Shown: positions 19,066 through 28,540, numbered from the stretch's first letter. The stretch is DNA of 64,000 bases from Indiicoccus explosivorum (GCF_002167005.1 NZ_NHTN01000003.1:59474-123473); one strand, 5' to 3'. Translations and numbers: made by a program. The notes: generated by a model not told the origin, from the letters alone.

Positions 19066-21189
19066 TCATTTCTGTTCTGCATGGAGACGGCCGTCTTTCA
19101 TTGTCAACATCAGTTCACTGCCTTCTGAAATGCCGCCTTTGATCAGTTCACGAGCGACCAGCGTTTCAATTTCCCGCTGGATGAACCGCTTGAGCGGTCT
19201 CGCGCCGAATACCGGATCCGTCCCTGCTTCAACAATATGCCGGATGACGGAATCGTCGACCGTCAGGCGGATTCCCTGCTGACTGACGCGGCTGATCAGC
19301 TCTCCCGTCATTTTTTTGGCGATGCCATAGAAATGTGCATTGCCGAGGGCATGGAAAATGATGATGTCATCGATCCGGTTCAGCAGTTCCGGCCGGAAAT
19401 GCTTCCGCAGTTCCACCATGACGACATCTTCGGCCTCATGACTGCCGGCTTCTGAAATAAACGAAGATCCGATATTGGAAGTCATGATGACGACTGTGTT
19501 CGAGAAATTCACGAGCCTGCCCTGACTGTCCGTGATCCGGCCGTCATCCAAAATCTGCAGGAGGATGTTCGCGACGTCCGGATGGGCTTTTTCGATCTCA
19601 TCGAGAAGCACGACCGAATACGGGTTGCGGCGCACCGCTTCTGTCAGCTGACCGCCTTCCTCAAATCCGATGTAGCCGGGAGGCGCGCCGACGAGCCGTG
19701 AAACGCTGTGTTTTTCCATGTACTCCGACATGTCGATCCGGATGAAATGGTCTTCGGAATCGAATAGATTAGCAGCAAGTGCTTTCGCCAGTTCCGTTTT
19801 GCCGACGCCGGTCGGACCAAGGAAAATGAACGAACCGATCGGCTTATTCGGATCCTTGATGCCGGCGCGCGCACGCCACACTGCCTCCGTCACCAGCTGG
19901 ACCGCATTGTCCTGACCGATGACGCGCTCTTTCAGCGTATCGTTCAGGCGCAGCAGCTTTTCCCGCTCCCCTTCCACGAGTTTTGTCACCGGAATGCCGG
20001 TCCAGCGGGCCACGATATGGGCAATTTCTTCTTCAGTCACTTCTTCCCGAAGCAGCCGCTGTCCGCCTTCTTGCTGAAGGGCCGTCTCCAGCTGCTGCAG
20101 CTCTTTTTCCAGCTGCGGAATCTTCCCGTGGCGCAGTTCCGCAGCCCGGTTCAAATCGTACTTGCTTTCCGCGTCCTCCAGTTGACGGCGGGCTGTGTCC
20201 AGATTTTCCCGCTTGTCCTGGATCGTCTTCAGCGCGCTTTTCTCTTCCTGCCACTGCGCTTTCATCGTATCTGCCGTCCCACGGAGCGAACGGATCTCTT
20301 CCTGGAGCTGGGTGAGCCGCTTCTGGCTCGCTGCATCTTTCTCTTTGATCAGTGCCTGTTCCTCGATTTCCAATTGCATAAGCCGTCGGGTCGCTTCATC
20401 CAGTTCCTGCGGCATCGAGTCGATTTCCGTCCGGATCAGCGCGCATGCTTCATCCACCAGGTCGATCGCTTTATCGGGCAAAAACCGCTCTGTGATGTAC
20501 CGGTCTGATAAAGAGGCTGCCGCGATGATGGCCCGGTCATGGATCCGCACACCATGATGCAATTCGAACCGTTCCTTCAGTCCGCGGAGGATGGAGACCG
20601 AATCTTCCACAGAAGGCTCCCGGACCATCACTTGCTGGAAACGGCGTTCAAGCGCAGGATCTTTCTCGATATTCATCCGGTACTCGTCAAGCGTCGTGGC
20701 CCCGATGCAGTGGAGCTCACCGCGCGCCAGCATCGGCTTCAGCATGTTCCCTGCATCCATCGCACCTTCCGTCTTGCCCGCGCCGACAATCGTATGGATT
20801 TCATCGATGAACAGGATGATCTGTCCGGCGGAGTCTTTCACTTCCTTCAGGACGCCTTTGAGCCGCTCTTCGAATTCGCCGCGGTACTTCGCTCCGGCAA
20901 TCAATGCGCTCATATCCAATTCGTACAGGATATGGTCCTTCAGTCCTTCCGGCACATCGTTCTTCACAATCCGCTGGGCGAGCCCTTCCACGATCGCCGT
21001 CTTGCCGACTCCGGGCTCCCCGATCAGCACCGGATTGTTTTTCGTTTTGCGGGACAGGATCCGGATGACATTGCGGATTTCCTGATCCCGGCCGATGACC
21101 GGATCCATCTTTCCGGACTTCGCCTGCTCGATCAGATTCCGTCCGTACTGTTCAAGCGGTGATTTCTGTTCTTCATTGATATTCATCAT
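19066..21189 (-). CDS. clpB: ClpB-type disaggregase lacking the N-terminal domain
   Basis: An AAA+ chaperone that threads aggregated proteins through a hexameric ring with DnaK. The 707-residue product starts [22 protein letters not shown], immediately before AAA-1; Walker A is GEPGVGKTA in the first ring and [12 protein letters not shown] in the second. A long coiled-coil middle domain separates them (QEEIRSLRG ... [15 protein letters not shown]). The roughly 145-residue Clp_N domain is absent, and the upstream DNA is a promoter and another gene, so it was not simply missed. The GGAGGG site supports this start. Regulation by CtsR is indicated by the box at 21212-21228. Confidence 0.93.
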   Translation of the reverse strand: MMNINEEQKSPLEQYGRNLIEQAKSGKMDPVIGRDQEIRNVIRILSRKTKNNPVLIGEPGVGKTAIVEGLAQRIVKNDVPEGLKDHILYELDMSALIAGAKYRGEFEERLKGVLKEVKDSAGQIILFIDEIHTIVGAGKTEGAMDAGNMLKPMLARGELHCIGATTLDEYRMNIEKDPALERRFQQVMVREPSVEDSVSILRGLKERFELHHGVRIHDRAIIAAASLSDRYITERFLPDKAIDLVDEACALIRTEIDSMPQELDEATRRLMQLEIEEQALIKEKDAASQKRLTQLQEEIRSLRGTADTMKAQWQEEKSALKTIQDKRENLDTARRQLEDAESKYDLNRAAELRHGKIPQLEKELQQLETALQQEGGQRLLREEVTEEEIAHIVARWTGIPVTKLVEGEREKLLRLNDTLKERVIGQDNAVQLVTEAVWRARAGIKDPNKPIGSFIFLGPTGVGKTELAKALAANLFDSEDHFIRIDMSEYMEKHSVSRLVGAPPGYIGFEEGGQLTEAVRRNPYSVVLLDEIEKAHPDVANILLQILDDGRITDSQGRLVNFSNTVVIMTSNIGSSFISEAGSHEAEDVVMVELRKHFRPELLNRIDDIIIFHALGNAHFYGIAKKMTGELISRVSQQGIRLTVDDSVIRHIVEAGTDPVFGARPLKRFIQREIETLVARELIKGGISEGSELMLTMKDGRLHAEQK

Positions 21190-21211
21190 GAGAGGTCCCT
21201 CCATCTGCAAG

Positions 21212-21228
21212 TTTGACCTTATTTGACT
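21212..21228 (-). promoter_or_regulatory. CtsR operator upstream of clpB
   Basis: On the minus strand AGTCAAA-TAA-GGTCAAA, a perfect direct repeat of the RGTCAAA half-site with 3-bp spacing, just downstream of the -10 element. Confidence 0.93.
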
Positions 21229-21231
21229 TTT

Positions 21232-21260
21232 ATTATAAGCACTCTTTCTTTCTTTTGCAA
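21232..21260 (-). promoter_or_regulatory. SigA promoter of clpB
   Basis: TTGCAA (21255-21260), a 17-bp spacer and perfect TATAAT (21232-21237) on the minus strand. Confidence 0.9.
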
Positions 21261-21307
21261 ACAGGAACAGCTCTCCGGGACGCAGCGGCCGGGGCATTTT
21301 TCTCCAC

Positions 21308-21350
21308 AAAAAAAGACCGGAAACAGAGGGGATCCCTCCATTTCCGGGCT
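21308..21350 (-). terminator. Terminator after yitW
   Basis: On the minus strand CCGGAAATGGAGGG pairs with CCCTCTGTTTCCGG (one mismatch) around a two-base tip and is followed by seven T. It insulates clpB from yitW. Confidence 0.85.
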
Positions 21351-21360
21351 TGAGATTCTA

Positions 21361-21669
21361 TTATCGGACGCCGAGCGCCATCTTCGCATAGCGGGACATC
21401 TTATCTTTCGACCATGCCGGCTGCCAGACGATATCAACCTGCACATCTTCCACTTCCGGCAATTCTTTCAGCGATGTCTTGACCATATCGACGATCATCG
21501 GTCCCATCGGACAGCCGAGAGATGTCAGCGTCATCGTGACGGTCGCTTTTCCTTCTTCATCCAGCTCCACGTCATATACAAGACCGAGATTGACGATATC
21601 GATGCCAAGCTCGGGGTCGATCACTTGTTCAAGAGCACCCATCATGCTGTCGCGCATTTCCTGATCCAT
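21361..21669 (-). CDS. yitW: MIP18/DUF59 family metal-sulfur cluster assembly protein (YitW-like)
   Basis: A 102-residue cytosolic protein thought to help mature iron-sulfur proteins (SufT/PaaD-like). Family blocks are VIDPELGIDIVNLGLVYDV and MTLTSLGCPMGPMI, the latter carrying the conserved single Cys, and then DVQVDIVWQPAW. The start MDQEMRDS is chosen behind AAAGGGAGGGA; the frame extends 13 codons upstream. In B. subtilis yitU, yitV and yitW are neighbours, and the same set lies here, with yitV 71 bases upstream. Confidence 0.88.
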   Translation of the reverse strand: MDQEMRDSMMGALEQVIDPELGIDIVNLGLVYDVELDEEGKATVTMTLTSLGCPMGPMIVDMVKTSLKELPEVEDVQVDIVWQPAWSKDKMSRYAKMALGVR

Positions 21670-21740
21670 TCGAGATCCCTCCCTTTTCGTATATAACCAG
21701 TTTATCAAATTCCTCTATGAAATAAAATCAGAGAGCTCCC

Positions 21741-22529
21741 CTACGGATTCTGGTGAGTTCCCTGCTTTATGAGATGCCTGCCGAGCCAGTCCGCTGCTGC
21801 GAGCATGCCGGCACGGGAAACCGCATGTCCCGCCTGGCGGTCGCGGATGAACCGGATCCGTTCGGGATAGTCGGCATAATCCTCCATGAGCTGCTCGATG
21901 AATGCGGACGTCGGTTCGAATGGGACGGTCGCATCCTGCTCACCATGCCAGAAAAAGACCGGACGGCCAGCCAGCTTCTGCCGGTCTTTCGTCAAATCGA
22001 ACTGCTCGAGCGATTTCAGCATCGCAGCCCGTTCATCTGGAGTGAGCGGCAGCTTGAAGCCGCGCGACTCGAACTGCTCCATCTGGGCTTCCGCGAATTC
22101 CACGTAACCGGCTGAACCCATCATGATCGACGCCGCGCTGATCCATGGATAAACCGCAAGCGCCCCCAAGGCTGTGATGCCGCCCATCGACGTTCCCGCC
22201 ACACCGATTTTCCCGTCGGTCAGCCTTTTGTCGGTCAAGTGCTGTTTGATCTCCGCCAATTCATCAATCGACGTCAGGATGATTTCCCAGAACCGGAGGC
22301 TCTGCTGCACTTCATCGATCGGTTCTGTCCGGTCACCGTGCAGGAGCGCATCCGGCAGGATGGTGCGGATCCCTTTATCCGCCAATTGATAGGCGTAGTG
22401 CAGGTTGTGCTCTTTCGCGCTAGTAAAGCCGTGCAGAAAAATGACGGTCGGAAGAGGTTCGCTGAACCGCTCTTCCGGGCCGGTCATGATCAGCGGCAAT
22501 TTCCCCCACTGCTGTTTCTGTATCTTCAT
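21741..22529 (-). CDS. yitV: Alpha/beta-hydrolase esterase (YitV-like)
   Basis: A 262-residue serine hydrolase of the prolyl-oligopeptidase/dienelactone type. The oxyanion strand is TVIFLHGFTSAKEHN, the nucleophile elbow GTSMGG, the acid in FFWHGEQDATVPF and the His in DRQAGHAVSRAG, so the triad is complete. The substrate is unknown. The start is ambiguous: ATG at 22529 is 11 bases from AAGGAG, while a TTG one codon earlier is at 8 bases. It lies upstream of yitW and divergent from the HAD-family gene. Confidence 0.85.
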   Translation of the reverse strand: MKIQKQQWGKLPLIMTGPEERFSEPLPTVIFLHGFTSAKEHNLHYAYQLADKGIRTILPDALLHGDRTEPIDEVQQSLRFWEIILTSIDELAEIKQHLTDKRLTDGKIGVAGTSMGGITALGALAVYPWISAASIMMGSAGYVEFAEAQMEQFESRGFKLPLTPDERAAMLKSLEQFDLTKDRQKLAGRPVFFWHGEQDATVPFEPTSAFIEQLMEDYADYPERIRFIRDRQAGHAVSRAGMLAAADWLGRHLIKQGTHQNP

Positions 22530-22597
22530 CAAATTGCCCACTCCTTTCTTCCATTTTAACGGCATTGGATGAAAAGTGCATCCCGCACCGGTAGTTT

Positions 22598-22627
22598 TTG
22601 ACGGAATGCCCCTATTATCGCTAAACT
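22598..22627 (+). promoter_or_regulatory. Possible promoter of the HAD phosphatase gene
   Basis: TTGACG (22598-22603), 18-bp spacer and TAAACT (22622-22627), about 30 bases before the start codon. Confidence 0.45.
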
Positions 22628-22656
22628 GGAAAGTAGAGAGAAAGGGGATTTCCGAC

Positions 22657-23463
22657 ATGGAACAGCATTTGATAGTCCTCGATTTGGACGGAACACTGTT
22701 GACAGACGAAAAAGTCATTTCAGAAAAGACGAAACAGACACTGGCAGACGCGATGGAAGCCGGACATGAAGTGATGATCGCGACCGGACGGCCGTACCGG
22801 GCAAGCAGCCTTTATTACGGAGAACTCAGCTTGAGGACGCCGATCGTCAACTTCAATGGCGCCTTTGTGCACCATCCGACCGACCGCCGTTGGGGTGTCC
22901 ATCATTCGCCGATCAGCCTGGATGTCGTGCATGAAGTCGTCGAGTCGCTCCACGATTTCGATTTTCATAACGTGGTGGCGGAAGTCATGGACGATGTGTA
23001 TGTCCACTACCACGACGAGCAGCTGCTGAACATTTTCAAGTTCGGTGATCCGGCCATCACAACAGGTGATTTGCGGGAATACTTGAAAGCGGATCCGACG
23101 TCCATGCTGATCCACGCGCCTGTGGAAAAAGTGCCGCTCATCCACGAACACCTCGATGCTGTGCACGCCGAAGCGATCGATCACCGCCGCTGGGGAGCGC
23201 CATGGCATGTCATCGAAATTGTCCGGAGCGGGATGAATAAGGCGGTCGGCATCGACCGCGTCGCCAAATCACTCGATATCCCCCGCAGCCGCATCATTGC
23301 GTTCGGTGATGAAGACAACGACCTGGAAATGATCGAGTATGCCGGGACCGGAGTCGCGATGGGCAATGCCATCGGTCCATTGAAGTCGCTTGCGGATGAA
23401 GTCACACTTTCCAATAATGAAGACGGAATCGCTGCTGTGCTGAAAGAACGCCTGAAACTATAA
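22657..23463 (+). CDS. yitU: Cof-type HAD-family sugar/nucleotide phosphatase (YitU-like)
   Basis: A 268-residue cytosolic phosphatase of the HAD IIB (Cof) subfamily; substrates of relatives include flavin precursors and sugar phosphates. The motif I nucleophile pair is D9 and D11 in VLDLDGTLL, motif II is the Thr in MIATGRPY, and motifs III-IV are the Lys in GMNKAVGI and FGDEDNDLEMI. The large cap lies between motifs II and III. The start behind AAAGGGGA was chosen over an upstream frame without ribosome-binding site. It is followed after 16 bases by the DegV gene. Confidence 0.88.
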   Translation: MEQHLIVLDLDGTLLTDEKVISEKTKQTLADAMEAGHEVMIATGRPYRASSLYYGELSLRTPIVNFNGAFVHHPTDRRWGVHHSPISLDVVHEVVESLHDFDFHNVVAEVMDDVYVHYHDEQLLNIFKFGDPAITTGDLREYLKADPTSMLIHAPVEKVPLIHEHLDAVHAEAIDHRRWGAPWHVIEIVRSGMNKAVGIDRVAKSLDIPRSRIIAFGDEDNDLEMIEYAGTGVAMGNAIGPLKSLADEVTLSNNEDGIAAVLKERLKL

Positions 23464-23479
23464 GAGAGCCGGAGGGGTC

Positions 23480-24334
23480 ATGATGAAACTATTCGCAGAC
23501 AGTGCATGTGATTTATCAAAGCCGTTTTTTGAAACAAACGGTGTCGGGCTGTTCCCGCTCCGGGTACATATCGGAGACCAGGAATATAAAGATGTCCTGA
23601 CCATCGATTCCAAGCAGGTGTACGAAGAGATCCGCAACGGCCATCATCCGAAGACATCGCAGGCCTCGCCTGAAGAAATGATGGCCGCCTTCGAAGAATT
23701 GGCGGCAGCGGATGAAGAAGGCCTCTACATCGCGTTTTCTTCCGAGCTGTCGGGGACGTACAGCACCGCCGTCATGGTCGCGGAGCAAGTCCGCGAAGAG
23801 CATCCCGGCCTGAAGCTGACGATCATCGACACAAAATGTGCTTCCCTCGGTTATGGGCTGATTGTGGAAGAAGCGGCCCGGATGCAGCAGGAAGGAAAGC
23901 CGGCCGAAGAAATCATTGCCCGTGTCCGTTTCATGGCGGAACATATGGAGCACTTGTTCACCGTGGAAGACCTCGACTACATGGCACGCGGCGGAAGGGT
24001 GTCCAAAACGAGCGCATTCGTGGGCGGCCTGCTGAACATCAAGCCGCTCCTGCACGTGGAAGACGGAAAGCTCGTGCCGCTGGAAAAACTCCGGGGCCGC
24101 AAAAAAGTGCTGAAACGCATGCTTGATGTGATGGAAGAACGCGGAGACAGGCTGGGCGAGCAGCGCATCGCGCTCAGTCACGGCGATGATGAGCCGTTCG
24201 CGCTCGAGATGAAGCAGCTCATCGAAGAGAGGTTCCATCCCCTCGACATCGAAATCCACCTCATCGGCTCCGCTGTCGGTGCGCATGCCGGTCCGGGAAC
24301 TTTGGCACTGTTTTTCCTGAATAAACTTGAATAA
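23480..24334 (+). CDS. degV: DegV-family fatty-acid-binding protein (FakB-like)
   Basis: DegV proteins bind a fatty acid and, with a FakA kinase, deliver it for phosphorylation. The 284-residue protein has the family marks FADSACDLS, the TSQASP loop, the SSELSGTYSTA acyl-binding segment, DYMARGGRVSKT and the C-terminal GSAVGAHAGPGTLALFF. There are two adjacent ATG codons (23480 and 23483) behind GGAGGGG. No fakA is in the window. It is probably co-transcribed with yitU. Confidence 0.92.
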   Translation: MMKLFADSACDLSKPFFETNGVGLFPLRVHIGDQEYKDVLTIDSKQVYEEIRNGHHPKTSQASPEEMMAAFEELAAADEEGLYIAFSSELSGTYSTAVMVAEQVREEHPGLKLTIIDTKCASLGYGLIVEEAARMQQEGKPAEEIIARVRFMAEHMEHLFTVEDLDYMARGGRVSKTSAFVGGLLNIKPLLHVEDGKLVPLEKLRGRKKVLKRMLDVMEERGDRLGEQRIALSHGDDEPFALEMKQLIEERFHPLDIEIHLIGSAVGAHAGPGTLALFFLNKLE

Positions 24335-24345
24335 CAAGGCAAATT

Positions 24346-24395
24346 GAAAGCCGCCCGGAAAATCAGGGAAACTGATTTTCCGGGCGGCCTTTTCA
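24346..24395. terminator. Bidirectional terminator between degV and the GH13 gene
   Basis: GCCGCCCGGAAAATCAG and CTGATTTTCCGGGCGGC form a perfect 17-bp stem with a 5-base loop (24350-24388), flanked by T and A runs. Confidence 0.93.
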
Positions 24396-25829
24396 TTTTT
24401 CAGCCGGCTTCTGCTGCCGGCCTTTCCGCCAGACGAGCCATAGGAATCCGGCGAACAGGACGAACACAAGCGCCAGCGCAATAAAGTAGCCGGCATTCAG
24501 TCCGCGTTCTTCCGTCACGTGATAAGCTTCCGCAAGTTCACGGTTCAGCGTGATGCGGTATACCCCGTCATCCCCCTGGCGGACCACATCGTTCTCGAAC
24601 AGTCCGCGCATCTCCATCCCTTCTCCGATCGCTTCAGCCGGAATGGCCAGATGCTGCGTTTCGGATGTGTTGTTGATGGCGATGATCCATGATTCTTCAT
24701 CGTTATACCTCTTGTACACCAGCCAGCCATCATCGGCCGCCAGCACTTCCAACTCGCCGGTCCGGAGCGCTTCCGAATCGTTGCGGAGCGACGACCAGTC
24801 CCTGATTTTATTGATCAGCTCTTCATCCACCCGCAAATTCAGGAGCGGATGGGATTCCGGCGGTCCGGCTCCGTTCACGGCAATCTCGGATCCGTACTGG
24901 ATCACCGGGATGCCCGGCATGGTCAAAAGCTGGGCCATCACAAGTTTCCAGCGGGTCGGCGGGAACATGTTCTCTTCTGCCGAATCCAGCGTGAACCGGG
25001 AACTGTCGAGCGAATCGATGCGGATCAGGTGTCCGGCACTTTCCTGCATCAGTTCGGCCAGTGCCGCGGTGTCTGTATCGGTCGTCCGGTAAGCATCCCG
25101 GAGTATGGCTTCCGCGCCGGGCAGGACGGCCGCATCCAGCCCTTCCACCGGTTCCATTTCGCTGTCGCCGATCAAGTACAGCGGCCGGATGTTCTCAAGC
25201 GCTTCGGCAAAATTCCGGATGAACCCGGAATCGAGGACATCCGTGTCCTGAAGGCGCAGACCGTCGACCGGGAATTTCTGGACAAAATCCGCAAACACTT
25301 CAGTGAGCGCTTCCTGCACTTCCGGGTTGGCCGTATCGAGTGCGAATGTGCCGTCGCTGTTCTCCGTCACCCACTCCGGATGTTCGGTAACCCATTCATG
25401 TTCACTGCTGAGGGATTGTGTCGGCACGTCGACCATCAGCCGGATTCCCCGTTCGTGCGCTTCACTGATCAGCGTCTTCAACTCCGCTTCCGTGCCGAAA
25501 TGCCGTTCAAGCTTCCTGTAGTCGATGACTGTGCGGCCGTCATACGTCTCAGTCGAGAACACCGGACCGATCGACAGCATCGTGAACCCCATTTTTTCCA
25601 CGTGATCCAGCTCTTCAATCAAGCCGTTGAAGTCGCCGCCATGGAAAGCGGTCTCAAGCTGGGTATCGACATCGAAGTCGTTCTCGATAGTTTTATTGAA
25701 AAAACGGTCAGTCAATGTATCATATATCGTTTCGTCATTCAGTGTCCGCTCTTCTTCCGCCATGACCGGCGGGATAGCGGTCAGAAGCACCAGCCCGGCA
25801 ATGACGCCGGCCATCCATTTTCTGACCAT
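24393..25829 (-). CDS. Membrane-anchored GH13 (alpha-amylase) family protein with degenerate active-site motifs
   Basis: A 478-residue exported protein: signal peptide at residues 1-24 (ending PPVMA), a GH13 barrel at about 30-370, a small beta domain, and a C-terminal membrane anchor at about 452-470 (YFIALALVFVLFAGFLWLVW) with a basic tail. The four GH13 motifs align but are altered. Motif I is DVPTQS, not DxxxNH. The nucleophile position in motif II is Gln194 (GLRLQD, normally RxD). The acid position is Asp222 (LIGDSE, normally GE). Motif IV is DSLD, not NHD, though D275 remains. I expect binding or structural use rather than normal amylase activity. An AAAGGGGAG site supports the start. 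Confidence 0.8.
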   Translation of the reverse strand: MVRKWMAGVIAGLVLLTAIPPVMAEEERTLNDETIYDTLTDRFFNKTIENDFDVDTQLETAFHGGDFNGLIEELDHVEKMGFTMLSIGPVFSTETYDGRTVIDYRKLERHFGTEAELKTLISEAHERGIRLMVDVPTQSLSSEHEWVTEHPEWVTENSDGTFALDTANPEVQEALTEVFADFVQKFPVDGLRLQDTDVLDSGFIRNFAEALENIRPLYLIGDSEMEPVEGLDAAVLPGAEAILRDAYRTTDTDTAALAELMQESAGHLIRIDSLDSSRFTLDSAEENMFPPTRWKLVMAQLLTMPGIPVIQYGSEIAVNGAGPPESHPLLNLRVDEELINKIRDWSSLRNDSEALRTGELEVLAADDGWLVYKRYNDEESWIIAINNTSETQHLAIPAEAIGEGMEMRGLFENDVVRQGDDGVYRITLNRELAEAYHVTEERGLNAGYFIALALVFVLFAGFLWLVWRKGRQQKPAEK

Positions 25830-25959
25830 GTCTGACTCCCCTTTCAGATGGCGGTATTCTTCACCGTCATTTTTCATTTTAGCAAACACATCGCGGGCTC
25901 CTGAGTACACTCCATGAACTTTCCGTGAACAGACGGCACAGATAGGAAACGGAACCAGC

Positions 25960-25990
25960 AAAAAAACAGGCGCGGGGCGCCTGTTTTTTT
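25960..25990 (-). terminator. Terminator after yisL
   Basis: AAAAACAGGCGC and GCGCCTGTTTTT form a 12-bp stem with a GGG loop overlapping the yisL stop region. Confidence 0.9.
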
Positions 25991-26363
25991 ATGCAAGAAA
26001 ATTGATGCCGATCGGCAGTCTGAACCCGAAGAACAGTGTGACGAACAGGAAGATCGCGAACAGCAGCCAGACCAGGCCGGTCGATTTCCCTTTCTTCCCG
26101 CGGATCAGCACCATTTCCATCATCCCGATTGTCAGGAGACCGAACAGGAACTTCAGCCCGTACTCCATTGCATCGGCGGACGAGTAAGCGAAGAACAGCA
26201 CGCCGCCTGTGATGAGGATCAGGACATAAAACAGCCGCAGAATCATCTGTGTGATTTTGCGTCCTTTCGAGTCCGCAGCCATTGCGGCAGCCGCGAAGAA
26301 CAGGATCAGTCCGATCACCCAAGTCGTGATGTGCAAGTGCGTTGAATCAGTAAACAAATCCAA
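25989..26363 (-). CDS. yisL: YisL-type (DUF1516) membrane protein
   Basis: A 124-residue protein with four membrane segments (about residues 11-29, 39-59, 67-84 and 96-115), starting MDLFTDSTHLHITTW and containing the family-like His-rich N-terminus. Function is unknown. TTG is the start, behind GGGGTGAG. It is next to yisK, as in B. subtilis, and shares its orientation. Confidence 0.8.
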   Translation of the reverse strand: MDLFTDSTHLHITTWVIGLILFFAAAAMAADSKGRKITQMILRLFYVLILITGGVLFFAYSSADAMEYGLKFLFGLLTIGMMEMVLIRGKKGKSTGLVWLLFAIFLFVTLFFGFRLPIGINFLA

Positions 26364-26422
26364 AATCTCACCCCATTAGCCAATTCATTCCGTACCAGTA
26401 TAACATATCGGCAAAAAGGGGC

Positions 26423-27325
26423 TTATTCGAAATGTGTCACTAATGTGCCAATGCCTTCCACAGACACTTTCACGGTATCGCCCGCCTTCAGGAATTTCGG
26501 CGGATTGAACCCTTTTCCGACACCTGCGGGAGTGCCGGTCAATAAAATATCACCCGGCTCGAGCGCGACATACTTCGATACTTCCGAAATCAGCTCATCG
26601 ACAGCACGGATCATGTTTCCGGTCGATCCATTCTGGCGCACTTCGTCATTCACTTTCGTCACGATCGACAGCTGCTGTGTCGGGGCGATTTCATCTTTCG
26701 TGACAAGGTAAGGCCCCATCGGGCAGGAACCGGGAAGGCTTTTCCCCAGGAAGAACTGCTGGTGCTTCGCCTGGAGGTCCCGGGCAGTAAGATCGTTCGC
26801 GATCGTGTAGCCGAATACGTAATCGTACGCCAGCTGCTTCGGAATCGCCCTGCCGGCCTTGCCGATGACCACCGCCAGTTCCCCTTCATAATCGTAGGAA
26901 TCGGTCAGGTCTCGGTGGACCGGAACGGTCTCGTCATCTGCGGCCAGGGCGGTCGGTGATTTCGTGAAGACGACGACAGCGTCAGGAGCTGAATCAGCCC
27001 CCATCTCTTTTGCATGGTCTTCGTAGTTTTTTCCGATGCAAATGATGTTTTTAGGCGGGCGCGGAATCGGCGCCAGCCATTCGATTTCTGAGAATGAGTG
27101 TTTGAATTGGCCGGGATTGTCAGACTGTTTGGCGGCTTCTGTCAACTTACGGATCTGCTCGACAAATTCCATCCCGAGTGAGATGGCGTCCAGCAGCTGC
27201 TCCGGAAATGACTTCAGCGGCGACAGTTCCTTTTGGATTTTCACGACATCCCATACTGCTTCTTCCTTTTTCACTTTCGGACCAAAACGGATTTCTCCTT
27301 GGTAGCGGAATGATAACAGCTTCAT
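26423..27325 (-). CDS. yisK: Fumarylacetoacetate hydrolase family protein (YisK-like)
   Basis: A metal-dependent cytosolic enzyme of 300 residues. YisK of B. subtilis acts on oxaloacetate-type diketo acids and is linked to the Mbl cell-wall system. The C-terminal FAH domain shows IICIGKNYEDHAKEMG, the metal-binding YEGELAVVIG, the Asp of NDLTARDLQ, and LTGTPAGVG. An N-terminal FAH_N-like domain (residues 1-85) is present, as in YisK. The start MKLLSFRYQG is set by AGAAGGAGTG. Confidence 0.88.
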   Translation of the reverse strand: MKLLSFRYQGEIRFGPKVKKEEAVWDVVKIQKELSPLKSFPEQLLDAISLGMEFVEQIRKLTEAAKQSDNPGQFKHSFSEIEWLAPIPRPPKNIICIGKNYEDHAKEMGADSAPDAVVVFTKSPTALAADDETVPVHRDLTDSYDYEGELAVVIGKAGRAIPKQLAYDYVFGYTIANDLTARDLQAKHQQFFLGKSLPGSCPMGPYLVTKDEIAPTQQLSIVTKVNDEVRQNGSTGNMIRAVDELISEVSKYVALEPGDILLTGTPAGVGKGFNPPKFLKAGDTVKVSVEGIGTLVTHFE

Positions 27326-27370
27326 CCAATAAACACTCCTTCTGATGTGATTGCTATTCATTATACACGT

Positions 27371-28540
27371 TCAAGGACCGGATGGGGTGCTTTTTTTTAT
27401 TCCATAAGTCGCTTTCCGCCAGAGGATTTCGAGCGGGCCCTGCCTGAATTTCATCAGCCACAGCTCCGCAAAGATCATGAGCAGCGCATAGATGCCGAGC
27501 GCGATCCACGTGCCGGTCATGACATCGATCTGTCCATAGAGCCCGAAGCCGTAGTTATAGAAAATAGCGGTCGCGATGACGGATTCCGCAATGTATGTCG
27601 TCAGCGACATGCGCCCTGTTTTCGCGAGCGGCTGCATCAGTTTCGCGAGGAACCGCTGCTGCGCAGCAAGCGCCACCGCGGCGGCGTAGCCGATGGCGAC
27701 AAGCGGCCCGCCGATGAAGTCCTGCAGATAAACCGTGAAGTAATCCGCCTGCCAGATGAACGGCAGCGCCTTCAGCACGAGCCCTCCTATCCCCATTGCG
27801 AGAAGTGCCGCCCATACTTTCCAAAGCCGCCTGGCCTGTTCGATCATCCGCCATTTCGCGGCTGCCGCCCCCGCCATCATGTAAGGCAGGATCGTCACGG
27901 TGAAAAAGAACGCGTTACCCAAGTTATTCGTGTGGGACCAGTCAGCGAAACGCTGCTGGAAAATATCCAGGTACGAGCCTTGCGCATAAGCTTCGAGCGA
28001 ACTGATCACCTCTTCGATCCCGGTATAGAACGGTGCGCCGGTCTGCGCCGCCAAGTAAGAAGTCGTTAAGAACAGCGCGTGCGGGATGGAATAAATGAGG
28101 AATCCGATCACCAATAAAGCGGCGGACGGCAGGCGCAGCATAAAGATGAGCAGGAAGCCGAGCAGCGCATAGGTAATCAGGATATCCCCGTACCAGATCA
28201 GGAACGCATGGACCAGGCCGATGGCGAGCAGCGCAACGAGGCGGCGGACCGCCAGCGGAATGAACGGCTGCTGCCGCTTTTCCGCCCTCATGAACTGCAT
28301 CATGAGCCCGTAACCGAACAGCATGGAGAAGAGCGGATAAAAACTCGTCTGTACGAATATGTCGAGATACATGAACGCCGACTGGTCGGCCGGCGCCTGG
28401 AAATAAGTGTAGGGATCGATATACGAAAACGGCAGATGGAACGCCAGCATATTGATCAGCAGAATGCCGAGCAGCGCCACCCCTCTCATCATATCGATCG
28501 CCTCGATGCGCTCATCCGGCGCAACCGGCTGCATTCTCAT
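27371..28540 (-). CDS. DUF418 family membrane protein (YeiB-like)
   Basis: A 389-residue polytopic protein. The N-terminal half has the DUF418-linked motif ERIEAIDMMRGVALLGILLINM. The C-terminal DUF418 domain has GRMSLTTYIAESVIAT and IFAELWLMKFRQGPLEILWR. About ten membrane segments are visible. Function is not established for the family; transport or acyl transfer has been suggested. It starts 11 bases after the addA stop behind AAGGAGGGG, so it is probably the last gene of the addB-addA transcript. Confidence 0.85.
   Translation of the reverse strand: MRMQPVAPDERIEAIDMMRGVALLGILLINMLAFHLPFSYIDPYTYFQAPADQSAFMYLDIFVQTSFYPLFSMLFGYGLMMQFMRAEKRQQPFIPLAVRRLVALLAIGLVHAFLIWYGDILITYALLGFLLIFMLRLPSAALLVIGFLIYSIPHALFLTTSYLAAQTGAPFYTGIEEVISSLEAYAQGSYLDIFQQRFADWSHTNNLGNAFFFTVTILPYMMAGAAAAKWRMIEQARRLWKVWAALLAMGIGGLVLKALPFIWQADYFTVYLQDFIGGPLVAIGYAAAVALAAQQRFLAKLMQPLAKTGRMSLTTYIAESVIATAIFYNYGFGLYGQIDVMTGTWIALGIYALLMIFAELWLMKFRQGPLEILWRKATYGIKKSTPSGP

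Noticed and set aside
25879..26322. Second reading frame through yisL suggesting a frameshift
   Set aside because: The yisL frame (25989-26363) is complete with membrane segments of normal length; the alternative frame is Arg-rich and not hydrophobic.
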